From Caecitellus pseudoparvulus (lineage: Eukaryota; Bigyra: Bicosoecida), in contig CBFFRQ010000020.1 in assembly GCA_965644315.1 (NCBI GenBank), positions 248,001 to 312,000 on the forward strand: DNA of 64,000 nucleotides, read 5' to 3'. The notes beneath the pieces are model-generated. The model saw only the letters and a program-made list of their open reading frames with translations, was not told the origin of the DNA and made no database searches. Below are positions 48,671-59,336 of this stretch, one piece after another. The position numbers were made by a program, and so were the translations under genes. How positions within the stretch are numbered: the first letter of the stretch is position 1; every line of letters begins with the position of its first letter.

Positions 48671-49698
48671 TCACTCCGGCGCCACGTACACCTTGGGCTG
48701 CGAGAAGATGGCCACTGCCTCGCTCACATCCGCCAGCTGTGCCTCCAGCTCCTCCGCTCGCCGCCGGGCCGCACGTGTCTCCAGCACCAGCGGCAGCCGC
48801 CCCAACTGCGCCTTCACGTCCGCCTCCGCCGCCTGCATGCGCTGCAGCATGGCCACGCGCTCCTCGTCAGGCATGGCCACCAGGCCAGGGGGGCAGGCAG
48901 GGTCGCCTGCCGCCGCTGCTGCTGCCTCTGCCTGCACCTGCCACTCTGCCTGCCGGCTGCGCAGGTATGACGGCACCTTGCCGTACCCTGGCCGCTCCAC
49001 TGCTCTCTTGGGTGCGGCGCGTGCTGGCGGCTTCAGCTTGCTGGCCTGGCTGGCGTTGGCCTTGATGAAATCCACTGACGCCACGCTGCCACTGCGCGAG
49101 CCGCCTTCTGCCACGGCTGCTGCCAGCTCCTCCCGTGTCGGCACGGCTGCTTTGCGGCTGCTTCTGCTGCGCCGGCTGTGCTGCACTGCACTTGGGCCGT
49201 CCGACGCCTTGCTCACGGCGGGTGCCTTGGACGTCGCCAGCGTCACGCCTTCTCCCCGGCGCAGGAACTTGCTCTGGGGACTGCCCCGCGCCGCGCCGCC
49301 ACTGGGCGCTGCGCTGCCTGGACCACCCGTCGCGGGTCTCGTCGTGGCAACTTTGGCTGTTGCCCCGGCGAAGCGCTGCATCTTGAACGGCTCAGGGGCA
49401 GGCTCGCCTGCCGCTTGCTGCGCCGCCTTGCGCTGCCTGGCAGCAGCACGCATGGCAGCGACGTTGGCAGCCATGTGGTTCTTGGGCTGGCCGCCTTGGC
49501 CTGTGCAGCGGGGGGGGGTGGGTGGGTGCATGCTGGTAACGCCAGAAACGCCTCCAGGCCCTCCAGGCCACGGGCACGCTGCACGACTCGCTGCCCTGAC
49601 GCACGGCGGACGGAATCCCGAAAGCCCCGGTTCTCTTGGTTCAGCGCGTCTGCCATGGCAGAGCCTGCCATGAGGCGCTGCCTGTTGACATACGCCAT
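48671..49698 (-). CDS. ENKUR: Enkurin-domain axonemal protein
   Basis: Two exons: exon 1 from ATG 49698 (MAYVNRQRLMAGSAMADALN) to a weak donor near 49572-49578, exon 2 from 49500 to the stop, about 316 residues. The C-terminus is a full enkurin domain: GYGKVPSYLRSRQAEW, then CPPGLVAMPDEERVAMLQRM, then LGRLPLVLETRAARRRAEEL, ending in IFSQPKVYV. Upstream motifs PKNHMAANV and VDFIKANASQASKLKPP also match the family. Enkurin (Chlamydomonas FAP106) is a doublet-microtubule inner protein of motile cilia, so the organism is expected to have a flagellum. A longer in-frame N-terminal extension to 49753 is open but less likely. Confidence 0.9.
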
Positions 49699-50286
49699 GT
49701 GGAAGCGAGGCTTTGCAACTGGCTTGCTGCGAACGCCTGCACTGGCCTGACAAGTGCCGGCACCGCAGGCACGAACAGAGGGATATTAGAAGGGGGGGAT
49801 TTGGGCGACAGGAAGGGCCTCGACTTGCTCACTTGCCGTCAGTCTTCCTGTGGGCGGGTGGATATTGGCCATTGGCACAGCACCTTCAGACTGAAACGCA
49901 CCCTGTGCGCTGCTGCGGCCCTAGCACCGCCTCTTGCACAACACTGCGCCAAGAACAGCACGCCTTCCGTGGGATGGTGCGAGCAAGACGCCTGTATCTC
50001 TCCATTTCGAAAGTCTGAGCTGCCAGGTGCACGACTGCGTGCTTGCAGTCAAGCGATAATACAGTGAATTCAAGCGTTTGCCAACTTGCCTGGTCGTTTT
50101 TAGCGATTGCGCCGGATCAACGCGTACATTGTCCCCAAAAACCACACCCCCCTCTCAGTCACACCACATTGCAACTACCCATGTCATGTGCCTGTGCGCT
50201 TCCCCGTCCAGCTGCCCTTTGCACGGCGTGACTGCGCCGCGCCGCACCAGACGCCCTCCGCACCCACCACGCCGGCCGGCTCAGCC
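49699..50286. other. Divergent intergenic region, enkurin / small basic protein
   Basis: About 590 bp, less GC-rich than its surroundings. I find neither the TGCGGAAATTG motif nor an RNA gene. Confidence 0.5.
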
Positions 50287-50998
50287 ATGTCCAGCAGCGA
50301 CGAGGACTTGTCCAGCGCTTCGGGCTCGGAAGCCTCTGGCTCTGGATCGGAGTCTGAGGAAGCTGCCGCGTCTGGTTCGCAGCCCTCCGCCATCTTCGCC
50401 ATTGGGGCGCGGCTGCTGCAAACCATGTCCACGGCGCAGGGTGTCGTGCTGGCTGCAGCAGCCTCTGCGTCTGCAGGTGAGGCATGGCGCCGCACAAGCC
50501 ACACACGGCACGCTGCACTCCCCCCTCCTTGAATCCTCTTTGCCCCATGCAGCCCATGCAGCGGCGGCAGCTGCCGCGACAAGTCAACGTGCTAGGTGCG
50601 AAACGCCTGCCCGAAACGCCGCTGGTCCCTGAGCGGCACCCTCGCGCACTTGCCGGCACGCCTTGCGCAGCGAACAAGGGCCAGGGCCGAGCCACTCTCC
50701 AGCCAGGCACAACGGTCGAGAAAAAACGACAGGGCGGCAAGGCAAGTCCCGGCGGCGCCGTCACCGCCGGGACCGTCTGCCAGCCGTTGCAGCGGTGGAC
50801 ACCGCCACGCAGCCCGTGCCTGCCGAAGCCCTCATGCGGCGCAGCCTGGGGCTGCCAGGCGGCGAGGGCAAGTCCGATGAAGGACTGCTGCTGACGCCTC
50901 GCACCCGTGACGACCTCATCACGGCCGCCATTGCCAAGTTGGTGGGGGGCGGGGCAGGTGCAGGCGGCGAGCGCCGGCACCGCCGACACCGCCGCTGA
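50287..50998 (+). CDS. Small acidic-to-basic protein, uncharacterised
   Basis: Three exons: 50287-50476, 50553-50595 and 50671-50998 (phases 1 and 2), 186 residues. The N-terminus is Ser/Asp/Glu-rich (MSSSDEDLSSASGSEASGSG). An Ala-rich helix follows (FAIGARLLQTMSTAQGVVLA). Then comes a very basic stretch (GKSRRRRHRRDRL), and the C-terminus is MRRSLGLPGGEGKSDEGLLL with a terminal RRHRRHRR. The charge layout is typical of nuclear or nucleolar proteins, but no family is recognised. Splice phases agree at both junctions. It is convergent with the synthase gene, stops 31 bp apart. Confidence 0.6.
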
Positions 50999-51029
50999 CG
51001 CCGACCAGGTCAGCATGCATTGCGCCGCC

Positions 51030-52118
51030 TCAGTACATGAAGACGGGGTCCGCCACGGTCATGGTGCGCGTCTCTGCGGCGATGGCGTCCCGGACAGCCT
51101 TGGGCAGGCCAATGACGCCCTTGAGGGCAACCGCATCCATGAAGCGGAGTGGCGTGGACACCGCCGCAGCGATGGCGGCATCCACCTCGTCCAGGGGCTG
51201 CGTCATGAGGTGCTGCAGGGGCGTGAGGCCCGCCGCGGCGGCCGCCTGTGCGACGTCGGCCTCCTCCGTGAAGGCCATGTTGAAGGCCCAGTTGGAGCCG
51301 AAGGAGGGGATGTCGGCTGAGTACGGCACGACGTGGGGGAACACGCTGGCCAGGGTGTGGTTGATGACGCTGCAGCACTCGGTGATGTTCATGACGGAGC
51401 CGGGGCCCGACTGCGTCACGAGGATGCCGCCCGGGTTCAGCCGGCTGATGGCGAACTTGTAGAACTCCTGTGTGTACAGGACGTACCCGGGCCCCGCCTC
51501 GATGGGGTCGGCGATGTCCATGATGATGACGTCATACTTGTCCTCGTGCGTCTCCAACCACGCCTTGGCGTCGTCATACTCCACCTGCAGGCGGGGGTCC
51601 TCAATGCACCCGCCGTGCCACTCCGGCAGCTGCTCCTTGCAGATGTCCACCACGACGCCGTCGATGTCCACCATGACGCACTTCTCCACGCCGGTGTGCC
51701 GAAGCACTTCCCGCGCAGTGGCCAGCTCCCCGCCGCCGCCGATGAACACGGACTTCGCCTTGCCGTGCGCCAGCATGGCGGGGTGCACCAGGCTCTCGTG
51801 GTACACGAATTCGTCTGCCTGCGCGCTCTGCGTCTTGCCGTCCAGCACCAGTGTCTTGCCGAACGGCGCCGTGTGCACGATTTGCGCGCGCTGGAACTCG
51901 GACTTCTTGTCGAAGGTGATGGTGTTCAGGCGCATCTTGATGGCCAGGTCGGGGGACACCTCCTCCGTGAACCTGGGGGGGGGGAGTGGCGCCCACAGTG
52001 TGCGGCGTGCCTGTGCAGGCCTGTCCAGAACTGTGCTGGCGCCTCACCAGAAGCCGCTGGTCATGATCTCCGCATCCTTCGCGGCAGTGGACACAGTGGT
52101 GGTCGTGGTGGCAGCCAT
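51030..52118 (-). CDS. ACL5-like thermospermine/spermidine synthase
   Basis: Two exons, 52118-52048 and 51972-51030 (phase 2), 337 residues. It transfers an aminopropyl group from decarboxylated S-adenosylmethionine to a polyamine. Visible motifs: LDGKTQSAQADEFVYHESLV near residue 65, the nucleotide-binding loop IGGGGELATAREVLRH (residues about 101-115), VMVDIDGVVV and MDIADPIEAGPGYVLYT (about 175-190), and HVVPYSADIPSFGSNW. The ADPIE and GPGYVLYT segments, and the QSGP loop, fit the thermospermine synthase (ACL5) branch better than classic spermidine synthase. The loop reads GGGEL where plant ACL5 has GGGEG. The product specificity is inferred. A TGCGGAAATTG copy lies about 90 nt upstream of the start. 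Confidence 0.88.
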
Positions 52119-52205
52119 GGTGGCAAGTTGGGGCGCCTGTGCAGCGCGCAGGGGCGAGGGGGGGCGTTCCGCAGCTGCGAATCGACAACGCGGTGCGGCG
52201 CCCCT

Positions 52206-52216
52206 CAATTTCCGCA
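52206..52216 (-). promoter_or_regulatory. TGCGGAAATTG motif upstream of synthase gene
   Basis: Exact copy, continuing AGGGG, in sense for the synthase gene, 88-98 nt upstream of its ATG; about 180 nt from the divergent PRL1 start. Confidence 0.4.
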
Positions 52217-52393
52217 AACCCAGAACTCACGACGAGGGGCGGTCAGGGGCAGCAGCGCAGAGGGGCGCACAGAGTACTTTACACAGTGCGAGCTGGGGGC
52301 ATTTGAAAAGTGCACCGCGGGCGAGAGTGGCGACGCTGACCCCACCCTGCCGCCCACACAAGCCGCACACGGCACCTCACCGCTTGCTGCAGC

Positions 52394-53967
52394 ATGGCTG
52401 TTGCTGGCGCCACCCAGACAGGCGCGGCCGCGGAGCAGTCGCTGAGACTCCGGCACAGCCTGCAGCGGTCCCTGGAGGTCTTCTCCTCCAACCAGCTCGC
52501 GCCAGTGTCGCAGTTTGCGCCTGGGTACGGTGCCGCTGAGCTGGGCAAATGCCGCACCTGCCGCACCACCGCTGCCCCCCTCCCTGCCTGCACAGAGTGC
52601 AGACACGGGTGCTGACCAAACTGCACAGCGAGTACAATCACATTGTCAGCCCAGCCACGCCACCAGGCGCGCTGGCGGCCTCCGTCACAGTGGGCGGGCA
52701 GTTGCCAACCGCTGGCCTGCTGACGGATGGACGGCCCGCTGGCGCCGGCGCCGGGGGGCCAGCCCCTGACAGTGGCAGCAGCGCCAGCGACGGCTCCACC
52801 AGCAGCGCGGGCGTGGTGGCAGGTGTGGCGGCGGGCGTGGCGGCGGCTTCCCGCCCCTCTGGCGTGGCGGCAGACTCCCTCGTCGCGTACAACCGCATGG
52901 CGTCGCTGGGGGAGGCGGCGGCGGCGTCCTCCACCGCCCTGGCCCGGCGCCGGGCCCACCGCAACGTGCCGCAGCCAGCGTGGCACGCGCCCTGGCGCCT
53001 CATGCGGGTGATTGCAGGGCACACGGGCGCCGTGCGGTGTGTGGCGGTGGAGCCGGGCAACAAGTGGTTCGTGACGGGGGGTGCCGACCGCACCGTGCGC
53101 CTGTGGGACTTGGCCTCTGGCACGCTGAAGCTGACGCTGACGGGGCACATCTCCACAGTGCGGGGCGTGGTGGTGTCGGCGCGGCACCCGTACCTGTTCA
53201 GTGTGGGGGAGGACAAGACCGTGCGGTGCTGGGACCTGGAGGCCAACAAGGTCATCCGCAAGTACCACGGGCACCTGTCGGGGGTGTACTGCTGCGCACT
53301 GCACCCGACGCTGGACGTGTTGATGACGGGGGGGCGCGACGCCACCTGCCGTGTCTGGGACATCCGCACCAAGGCTCAAGTGCACAGCATGGGGGGGCAC
53401 CGGGACACCGTCGCCACGGTGGCGTGCCAGGCCGCAGAGCCACAGGTGGTCACGGGCAGCCACGACCACACGGTGAAGCTGTGGGACCTGGCTGCCGGCA
53501 AGGCCCTCACCACCCTCACGCACCACAAGAAGAGCGTGCGGGCACTGGCCCTGCACCCGACACAGTACACCATGGTGACGGCGTCCCCCGACAACATCAA
53601 AAAGTGGCGCTTCCCAGACGCAAACTTCATGCACAACCTGTCAGGGCACTCCGCCATCATCAACTCCCTGGCCCTGAACCCGGATGGCGTGCTGGTGTCG
53701 GCGGGGGACGACGGCACCATGCGCCTGTGGGACTACGACACCGGGTACGCCTTCCAGCGCTGGGAGACGCAGGTGCAGCCGGGCTCCCTGGACTCGGAGG
53801 CTGGCGTGTATGCCTGCACGTTCGACCAGACGGGCGCGCGCCTCATCACGGCAGAGGCGGACAAGACCATCAAGGTGTACCGGGAAGACCCCACGGCGTC
53901 ACCCGAGTCAGACCCCATCGACATGGCAACGTGGACAAAAGAGTTCCGGGCACTGCAGAGATTCTGA
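52394..53967 (+). CDS. PLRG1: PRL1/PLRG1 WD40 splicing factor
   Basis: Two exons, 52394-52524 and 52596-53967 (phase 2), 500 residues. The N-terminus has the family's [18 protein letters not shown] and, after splicing, [18 protein letters not shown] low-complexity linker follows. Seven WD40 blades start at [20 protein letters not shown] (about residue 195), with the highly conserved [37 protein letters not shown] and [20 protein letters not shown]. The C-terminus [15 protein letters not shown] lacks the usual Arg/Tyr-rich tail. PLRG1 is a core member of the Prp19 complex acting during spliceosome activation in the nucleus. Confidence 0.95.
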
Positions 53968-53994
53968 TTCCGTGTCACCAATGCACCCCACCCC

Positions 53995-54002
53995 TTTTAT
54001 AT
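53995..54002 (+). promoter_or_regulatory. TATA-like element
   Basis: TTTTATAT lies 47 nt upstream of the ATG at 54049 in an otherwise GC-rich gap, right after the PRL1 stop. Its position supports 54049, rather than 54001, as the start of the next gene. It could also be part of the PRL1 3' end. Confidence 0.3.
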
Positions 54003-54048
54003 GCTGCCAGCCCCGCAACGGCTGCCTGCTGGCGCCCGGTTGGACGAC

Positions 54049-55356
54049 ATGCGGTTTTTGCGCCGGTGGTCCAGTTTTGCAACCCTCACAACCACCTGCG
54101 CTGCTCTCCTCCTACTCAGCGCCCAAGGCAGTGCAAAGCCCACAGAGTCAGACAAACTGATACATGGGAGTCAGTGCTCCCGCCCGTTGCTGCAGCCCAG
54201 CCCTCCTGCGTGCCGCGGGACGCCTGTGCAGTGGCAGGTGCAGCCAACGCAGGAGGCGCAAGGCCTGCTGCAGCTGACGACGGTCGGGCCCTGCGCGTGG
54301 GGCGTGCAGCAGGTCGGACAGGGCGCCTTTCAATTCTTCCTGCCCCTGCCCTGGCATGCTGCGTGGAGTGAGCACTCTCAAGCCCTGCAGGCCACCCTGG
54401 CATGGCACCGGCGCTCGCGTGGCGCTGACGTGCCCGTGTCGCTTGCTCTGCACGGCTGCAGCCTGGCGCCCCTGGCGCTGCAGGCACACCTGCTGGGGGC
54501 AGTGCACATCCTTGTGGCGTGCGCCAGCGACTGCCAGCGACGGGAGATGGCCGGCATGTTCGCTCTGTTCGCGGCGTCGTTCGCCAGCCCCACACCCGGC
54601 ACGCCAGGTGCTGCCCCCGGCCCCCTCCCCCGCACCCGGGACATCCTTGTGCTGCAGTACCAGGAGGGGGTGGATGTGGTGGACACCCTCTCCCAGGGGC
54701 ACGAGCGTGGCGTGTTGCTGCTGGGCCTGCCCCCCTCGCAGGCTGCCCGCGTGAGGGGCGGGTCCCCCCCACCCTGTGCATCCCTGCTGGCCCTGCCCAG
54801 TGACGGCGGCGCCCAGGCCATGCTGTGCATTCGCGACGTGCCCCAACTGCACACGCCCGCTCACGTCTCCCACATCGTCGCCAGGGGGCGGGAGGTGGTG
54901 GTGAAGGTGGTGCCGCAGCAGTACGCGGACATGGGCGCCTGGGCCCGGGAGGTGTGGTGGCTCCAGCGCACAGCTGCCGAGCCGTGGACACCGCCCCTGC
55001 TCTCGGCTGACGCAAGCGACCGCAGCATCGTCATGGCATGGGCGGGGCACCCCCTCAACGCCAGCAACCTCCCCGCTGACTGGCATGCGCAGGGCGCGCG
55101 CCTGGACGCAGCCCTGGCGGCTGCGGGCTGCACGCACAATGACTGGCACGTCGGCAACCTCGTCGTGGGCGACGGTGGCGCCCTGACAGTGCTGGACTTT
55201 TCCTGGGCAGCCCACGGCAACGACAGCACCTGTGGCGGCCTGTGCCCCCCCGCTGCCGCCAAGCCGTACGCCGCAACACCCGCCACCTCCTTCCTCCAGG
55301 CGCTGCAGGACTGGGTATCCAACACACGCCCTCCCCACGGGGCCCACGGCGCATGA
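54049..55356 (+). CDS. Signal-anchored kinase-fold protein
   Basis: 435 residues, single exon. The N-terminus MRFLRRWSSFATLTTTCAAL with LLLLSAQGSA forms a signal peptide or anchor; Cys-containing segments follow (SQCSRPL, PPACRG, VGPCAWG), which suits a lumenal or extracellular domain. The C-terminal half has protein-kinase-like catalytic motifs: VVVKVVPQQYADMGAWAREV (Lys and Glu), IVMAWAGHPL as hinge, CTHNDWHVGNLVV at residue 363 (HxDxxxxN type) and LTVLDFSWA (DFG position). The pattern is close to APH/atypical kinases and to lumenal kinase-like proteins. Substrate unknown. The open frame extends to an ATG at 54001, but that would bury the hydrophobic segment. The stop is only 3 bp from the stop of the convergent kinesin gene. 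Confidence 0.7.
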   Translation: MRFLRRWSSFATLTTTCAALLLLSAQGSAKPTESDKLIHGSQCSRPLLQPSPPACRGTPVQWQVQPTQEAQGLLQLTTVGPCAWGVQQVGQGAFQFFLPLPWHAAWSEHSQALQATLAWHRRSRGADVPVSLALHGCSLAPLALQAHLLGAVHILVACASDCQRREMAGMFALFAASFASPTPGTPGAAPGPLPRTRDILVLQYQEGVDVVDTLSQGHERGVLLLGLPPSQAARVRGGSPPPCASLLALPSDGGAQAMLCIRDVPQLHTPAHVSHIVARGREVVVKVVPQQYADMGAWAREVWWLQRTAAEPWTPPLLSADASDRSIVMAWAGHPLNASNLPADWHAQGARLDAALAAAGCTHNDWHVGNLVVGDGGALTVLDFSWAAHGNDSTCGGLCPPAAAKPYAATPATSFLQALQDWVSNTRPPHGAHGA

Positions 55357-55359
55357 GCT

Positions 55360-58300
55360 TCACTCCCCCTTGTGCTCGCCCTCACGCTCCTCCTGCACCT
55401 GCGCAGCGTGCACGGTGGCCGGCGCGCCTGCCCGTGGTGCGGTGCAGTCGCACTTGGACCGCCACAGCACCTGCCGCCGCCCCGCCAAGGAGTACACCTC
55501 CTCCGCGGGGATGGCGATGTCGCCGAAGGACAGGTCCACCACGAAGCTCTGCATGCTGGGCAGCAGGGTGACTTCGCACCAGGTGTGGTCATCCCCCTCC
55601 CGCATCCAGCCGGCACCTTCCCCGCCGCCCCCATGCACTGTGCCCCCCCGGAACTTGACCTCCAGCCCCAGCAGGGCGCCGAACGGCAGCAGCATGGCGC
55701 AGCAGACAGAGGCCTGTGTGTGGCAGTGCCCCTGCCCATAGTGCACGAGGCGCCCCACCTCCGGCCGGCTGCTGCGACCCACCTCCGCGCCCTGGTTCGG
55801 GATGTGCCGGCAGTCGATGACGCCGGTGATGGCAGTCACTGCCTCCAACTGTGCCTGCAGTGCACCTGCATCGCCTGGGCTGGCATCTGCCAGGTGTGGG
55901 CAGATGGTGTCCGCCAGGTGAGCCACGGCCAGCGCCGCCTCCATCACCTTGCCCCGCGTCAGCAGGTCGGAGTACTTCGCCTCCACGCCGTCCTCGAACA
56001 GCACTGCGCCCCGCACGGTCCTACGGAAGCGCGTCGGCTCGTTCAGCTCAAAGACAGCGGAGCTGGGCACGCTGCGCAGGTCAGTGCCCCCCCCCGGCGT
56101 GTCCACTGCCACCAGCATGCGGTGGGGGCTGGCGGGGTCGGGGCCCTGCACCCGTGCGCGGTGTGTCACCGTCACTTTGCCCTGTCCAGGCGGCATGCCT
56201 GCCAGGAAGCGGTCCCCACCCGCCTCCAGCCGCGCAAACACCTCCGTGCGCACCAGCACGCGCCGCCCACGAGGGTACCGCGGCAGGGCCTCCAGAGCCC
56301 CAGACGGCGGCCCCTGCACACTGCACGGCCAAACCCCCCAATCCACCAGGTCCTGAGTACTCACCTCTCCAGGGGACAGCGACGGCAGTGCCCCCAGCAG
56401 CCGCACAGCTGCCGGGCGCAGGGGCGTGCTGGTGAGCAGGTGCTGGTATAGCTCCTTCACCTGCCCCCCCTCCACCAGGCCCCGGAAGGCACCCACTGCC
56501 CAGCGGGTCAGCGCCTGTCCACTGCTGCAGTCAGCAGGCGGCGCCAGGGCCTCTGCAGACAGCGCAGGGCTGCTGGCCTGTGCCGTGGTGGTGGGTGCCG
56601 GGGGCACTGCCCTGCCTAGCCCCATGGCCCGCTCAGCCCCCGCGCCAAACACCAAGTCGGCCAAGTCCTCGTCGTCCGTGGCTGACAGCAGTCCGCACAG
56701 GGCGGGCGGCGCGGTCGGCAGGGCCACACCAGCCCCGCTCGCTGACGCACCGCCCGGTGCGGCAGTCGCCCCTGGCGCCCCCTGCAGCAGTGCCTGGAGG
56801 ATAGCCTCCTCCTCCCGCACAGGCTCGCCCGCGTCGGTGACAGGCTGGGCCTGGGCGGTGCCCGCCACGTCACTCTTGGGCGGGCGGGTGGCAGGGCCAG
56901 CGTCCCCCGCCACCTTCAGCAGCCCCACCACCACCTGCTGCAAGACGCTGTCGTCGTACGCCAGCCCCGCGCGAAAGGGGCCTGCTCTGAGCTTGGTGAG
57001 GGTGCCCTTGGGCAGGGCGCGGACAATCTTATTCCCGACCGCCATGGGATGGTTCTGGTCGCTGGTCATCCACATCACTGCCACCGGCACCGACACCTTG
57101 TTCAGCGCCACCACCGAGTCTGTCCAGTTGGCATGGTACACGCACGCCGCCCTGACCAGGCGGGCCTTGGCGGGGCGGGAGGCCAGTCCGAGGGCCAGGC
57201 TGCCGCCGAAATCAAAGCCAAACACCACCGCGCGTTTCTTGGGCGTCACGCCAAACGCCGCCAGCACACTCTCCACGCAGACCAGCGGGCCACCCTCACC
57301 CCACATCTTCTCCGTCCTGCCGCTGCACCTGGGCACGGCGCGCGAACCGGAAAAACCAGGCAGGTCAATGCCCACGACATGGAAGCCCCGCTCAGCCAGG
57401 GCCCGCGCCTCTGTGGCCAGGTTGCTGGCGCCGCAGCCGGAGCCATATCCGTGCAGCAACACTGCCACCCGCTGCCCCCACGCGCCGTTGTGGTGCACGC
57501 ACAGCTCCCCTGCTGGCGTCGGCACGTACTGCACCTCAAACTGCTGCCAGCACTCCGCGTCCGCCTCGGCCCCCATGGTGAAGGCGGCGCCAGAGGCGGG
57601 TTTCCCCGCACGTCGCCCGCGCAGGTCCAGCGTCGCCGTTTGCACGCGGTCAGCATCCCGCAGCTTGCCTGCAGCGCCCCCCCCCGACCGTGAGACATTG
57701 TTCACTGTCTTGTTCACGACCCGCTTGGCCACGGACCCGAAGCGCAGCGTGCGGGTGGTGAAGCCGGCGTGTTCGCTGGACAGGCTTGCCGTGCACAGCA
57801 GCACTGTGCGGGCGTTGCCGCCGAGGGAGTTGGACAGGAGCTTGGTCAGGGTGGAGTTCCGGTAGGGGACGAAGGGTGCCTTGTCGGCCAGCGCGTCAAT
57901 GACTGCTTTGAGGTTGAACAGGCTCAGGTTGATGGCCTTGCTCTCGCTGTGGTGCGTGTCGCCGCCGCCCGCCATCAGCACTTCCGCGCCAGCCAAGTCC
58001 ACGATGTTCAACTCCGAAATGCGCGCCTCGCCGGTGTCGTTCAGGGCTGTGGCAAGGGTCATGCGGAAGATCGTGTGGGACCGGCTGCTCTTGCCGTGCA
58101 CGTAGCTCTCCCCCATGCGCTTGTTCGCGCTGCCGGCAGCCAGCGTCCGCAGCACGGCATGCCGGCTGCTGCAGCTGACCTGGGTCAGCCCAGCAACCCT
58201 GAACGCGCCGTCAACTTCCCGAACTGGCAGCGCCGGCTGAGGTGCGGCGGTGGACGCCTCGGGGCACAGTAGGTCTGTCACGCCCTCATTGTACACCTCC

Positions 58301-58786
58301 ACGAAGGATGCCGACAGCAGCATGCGGGCGCGGCCAGCAGCCTGGGCGGCAGCGAAGAAGGCAAACGCCTCATCCAACACGTGCTTCATGACCCCCCCCG
58401 CCTGTTCCCCGTCTTCCCCCCTGTGCCCGAACATGGTGAAGGTCTTGCCGGACCTGGGCGGCGCGGGAGGTGGACGTGGAGCCAGGCAGCGCAGGGGAGG
58501 TTGCTTGTGCGCCGGCCGGCCCGCAGCCTCACCCAGTCTGCCCAAAGGCGAACACGGTTCCATTGAATCCCGCAAGCCACGACCGGACACAGTGCCTCAC
58601 CGAGCCCGCGTACACATCGGCGTTCGTCGCGTCAGGACCGTACACCTGACTGTAAGTCCGGTGTTTGGAGTCTGGGCCCCCACTCACGCCACATGCCGTT
58701 GTCTGCCATGGGGGGGAACAGGGCGCCTCGCCAGAAAACAGTGGTCTGAACCGCACTGCCACTTGGACGGCATCTGCTTGGGGCAT
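55360..58786 (-). CDS. Kinesin fused to alpha/beta-hydrolase and transglutaminase-like domain
   Basis: Two exons, 58786-58533 and 58453-55360 (phase 2), 1115 residues. The splice restores the kinesin P-loop AFGQTGSGKTFTMFG. The motor (residues 1 to about 365) has switch I KSSRSHTIF, switch II VDLAGAE and the NSTLTKLLSNSLGGNA helix. After a linker of about 50 residues comes an alpha/beta-hydrolase-like domain (VLLHGYGSGCGASN; elbow FGFDFGGSLAL, with Asp at the nucleophile position as in epoxide hydrolases; the usual catalytic His near GPFRAG seems absent). A less conserved part follows, then a C-terminal transglutaminase-like domain: GHCHTQASVC (Cys995), DDHTWCEV (His1041) and VVDLSFGD (Asp1058). 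The frame is open without a stop throughout exon 2, so the fusion is directly supported; missed introns remain possible. Motor family unassigned. Confidence 0.82.
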
Positions 58787-58972
58787 CGTGGGAGAAGCGC
58801 CGGAAAGTGCCGGCCCACCACGCCAAACAAAAACCGCAGCGCACCAGGCGTGCAGCCAACCTAAATGCAGCACGATGAGCAAGTGGAGCAGCAAGCATTT
58901 CGATGAGCACGTCTTGGACTCTTGAACGAGTGTGTTATGGGCCCTTTCCTCTCTAGTCAAAAAAGCTGACAA

Positions 58973-59000
58973 GGCAGCCTCGGACACTCCGAGTGCTGCC
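58973..59000. other. Hairpin with 12-bp stem
   Basis: GGCAGCCTCGGA pairs with TCCGAG(T)GCTGCC around a CAC loop, with one bulged base. It sits about 190 bp upstream of the kinesin start. It could be a structured RNA element, a terminator-like fold or chance. Confidence 0.3.
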
Positions 59001-59010
59001 TCAGCCTTTG

Positions 59011-59087
59011 CTGTCGGGGTGTCGAATTAGCGTTTGGGCCGTCTTCTTTCTTGCCAAGAAAAGGTTGCCCATTGCTGTGGCCCCGAC
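59011..59087. repeat. Diverged direct repeat, copy A
   Basis: Shares CGGGGTGTCGA(A/G)TTAGCG at its start and GCTGTGGCCCCG at its end with 59337-59415, with weaker similarity between (AAGGTTG core). About 70% identity by eye. Confidence 0.5.
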
Positions 59088-59336
59088 GATGGACTGCCAC
59101 ATCCGTGCTTTGTAAGGCTCGTGCAATGCTCGCCGTTGATGTCCCTCGCAGTGGGCACCAACCGTAGCACCCGGCAGGTGCTTGCCTCCCACGGCCCGCG
59201 GACCACTACACCGTGCGTGCGTCGCGCACAATGCAGAGCACTACAAAGCAATCACCCCCACGATGCCCAACGTGCGGTTGGGCAAAAAGCGTGCGTTCCT
59301 CACTTGTGCAAGCAAAAACGGAAGCTGAACTTCTCG

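Noticed and set aside
46632-49673. 1013-residue plus-strand frame over the carrier and enkurin region
   Set aside because: It reads through the carrier's exon 1 in frame and then leaves it; the later part is out of frame with the carrier domain and antisense to enkurin.
54001-54048. Upstream ATG for the kinase-like protein
   Set aside because: It would put 16 residues before the hydrophobic signal and lies on a TATA-like element 34 bp after the PRL1 stop; 54049 is more plausible.
52980-54371. 463-residue plus-strand frame overlapping PRL1
   Set aside because: Shadow of the WD40 gene in another frame; no family similarity.
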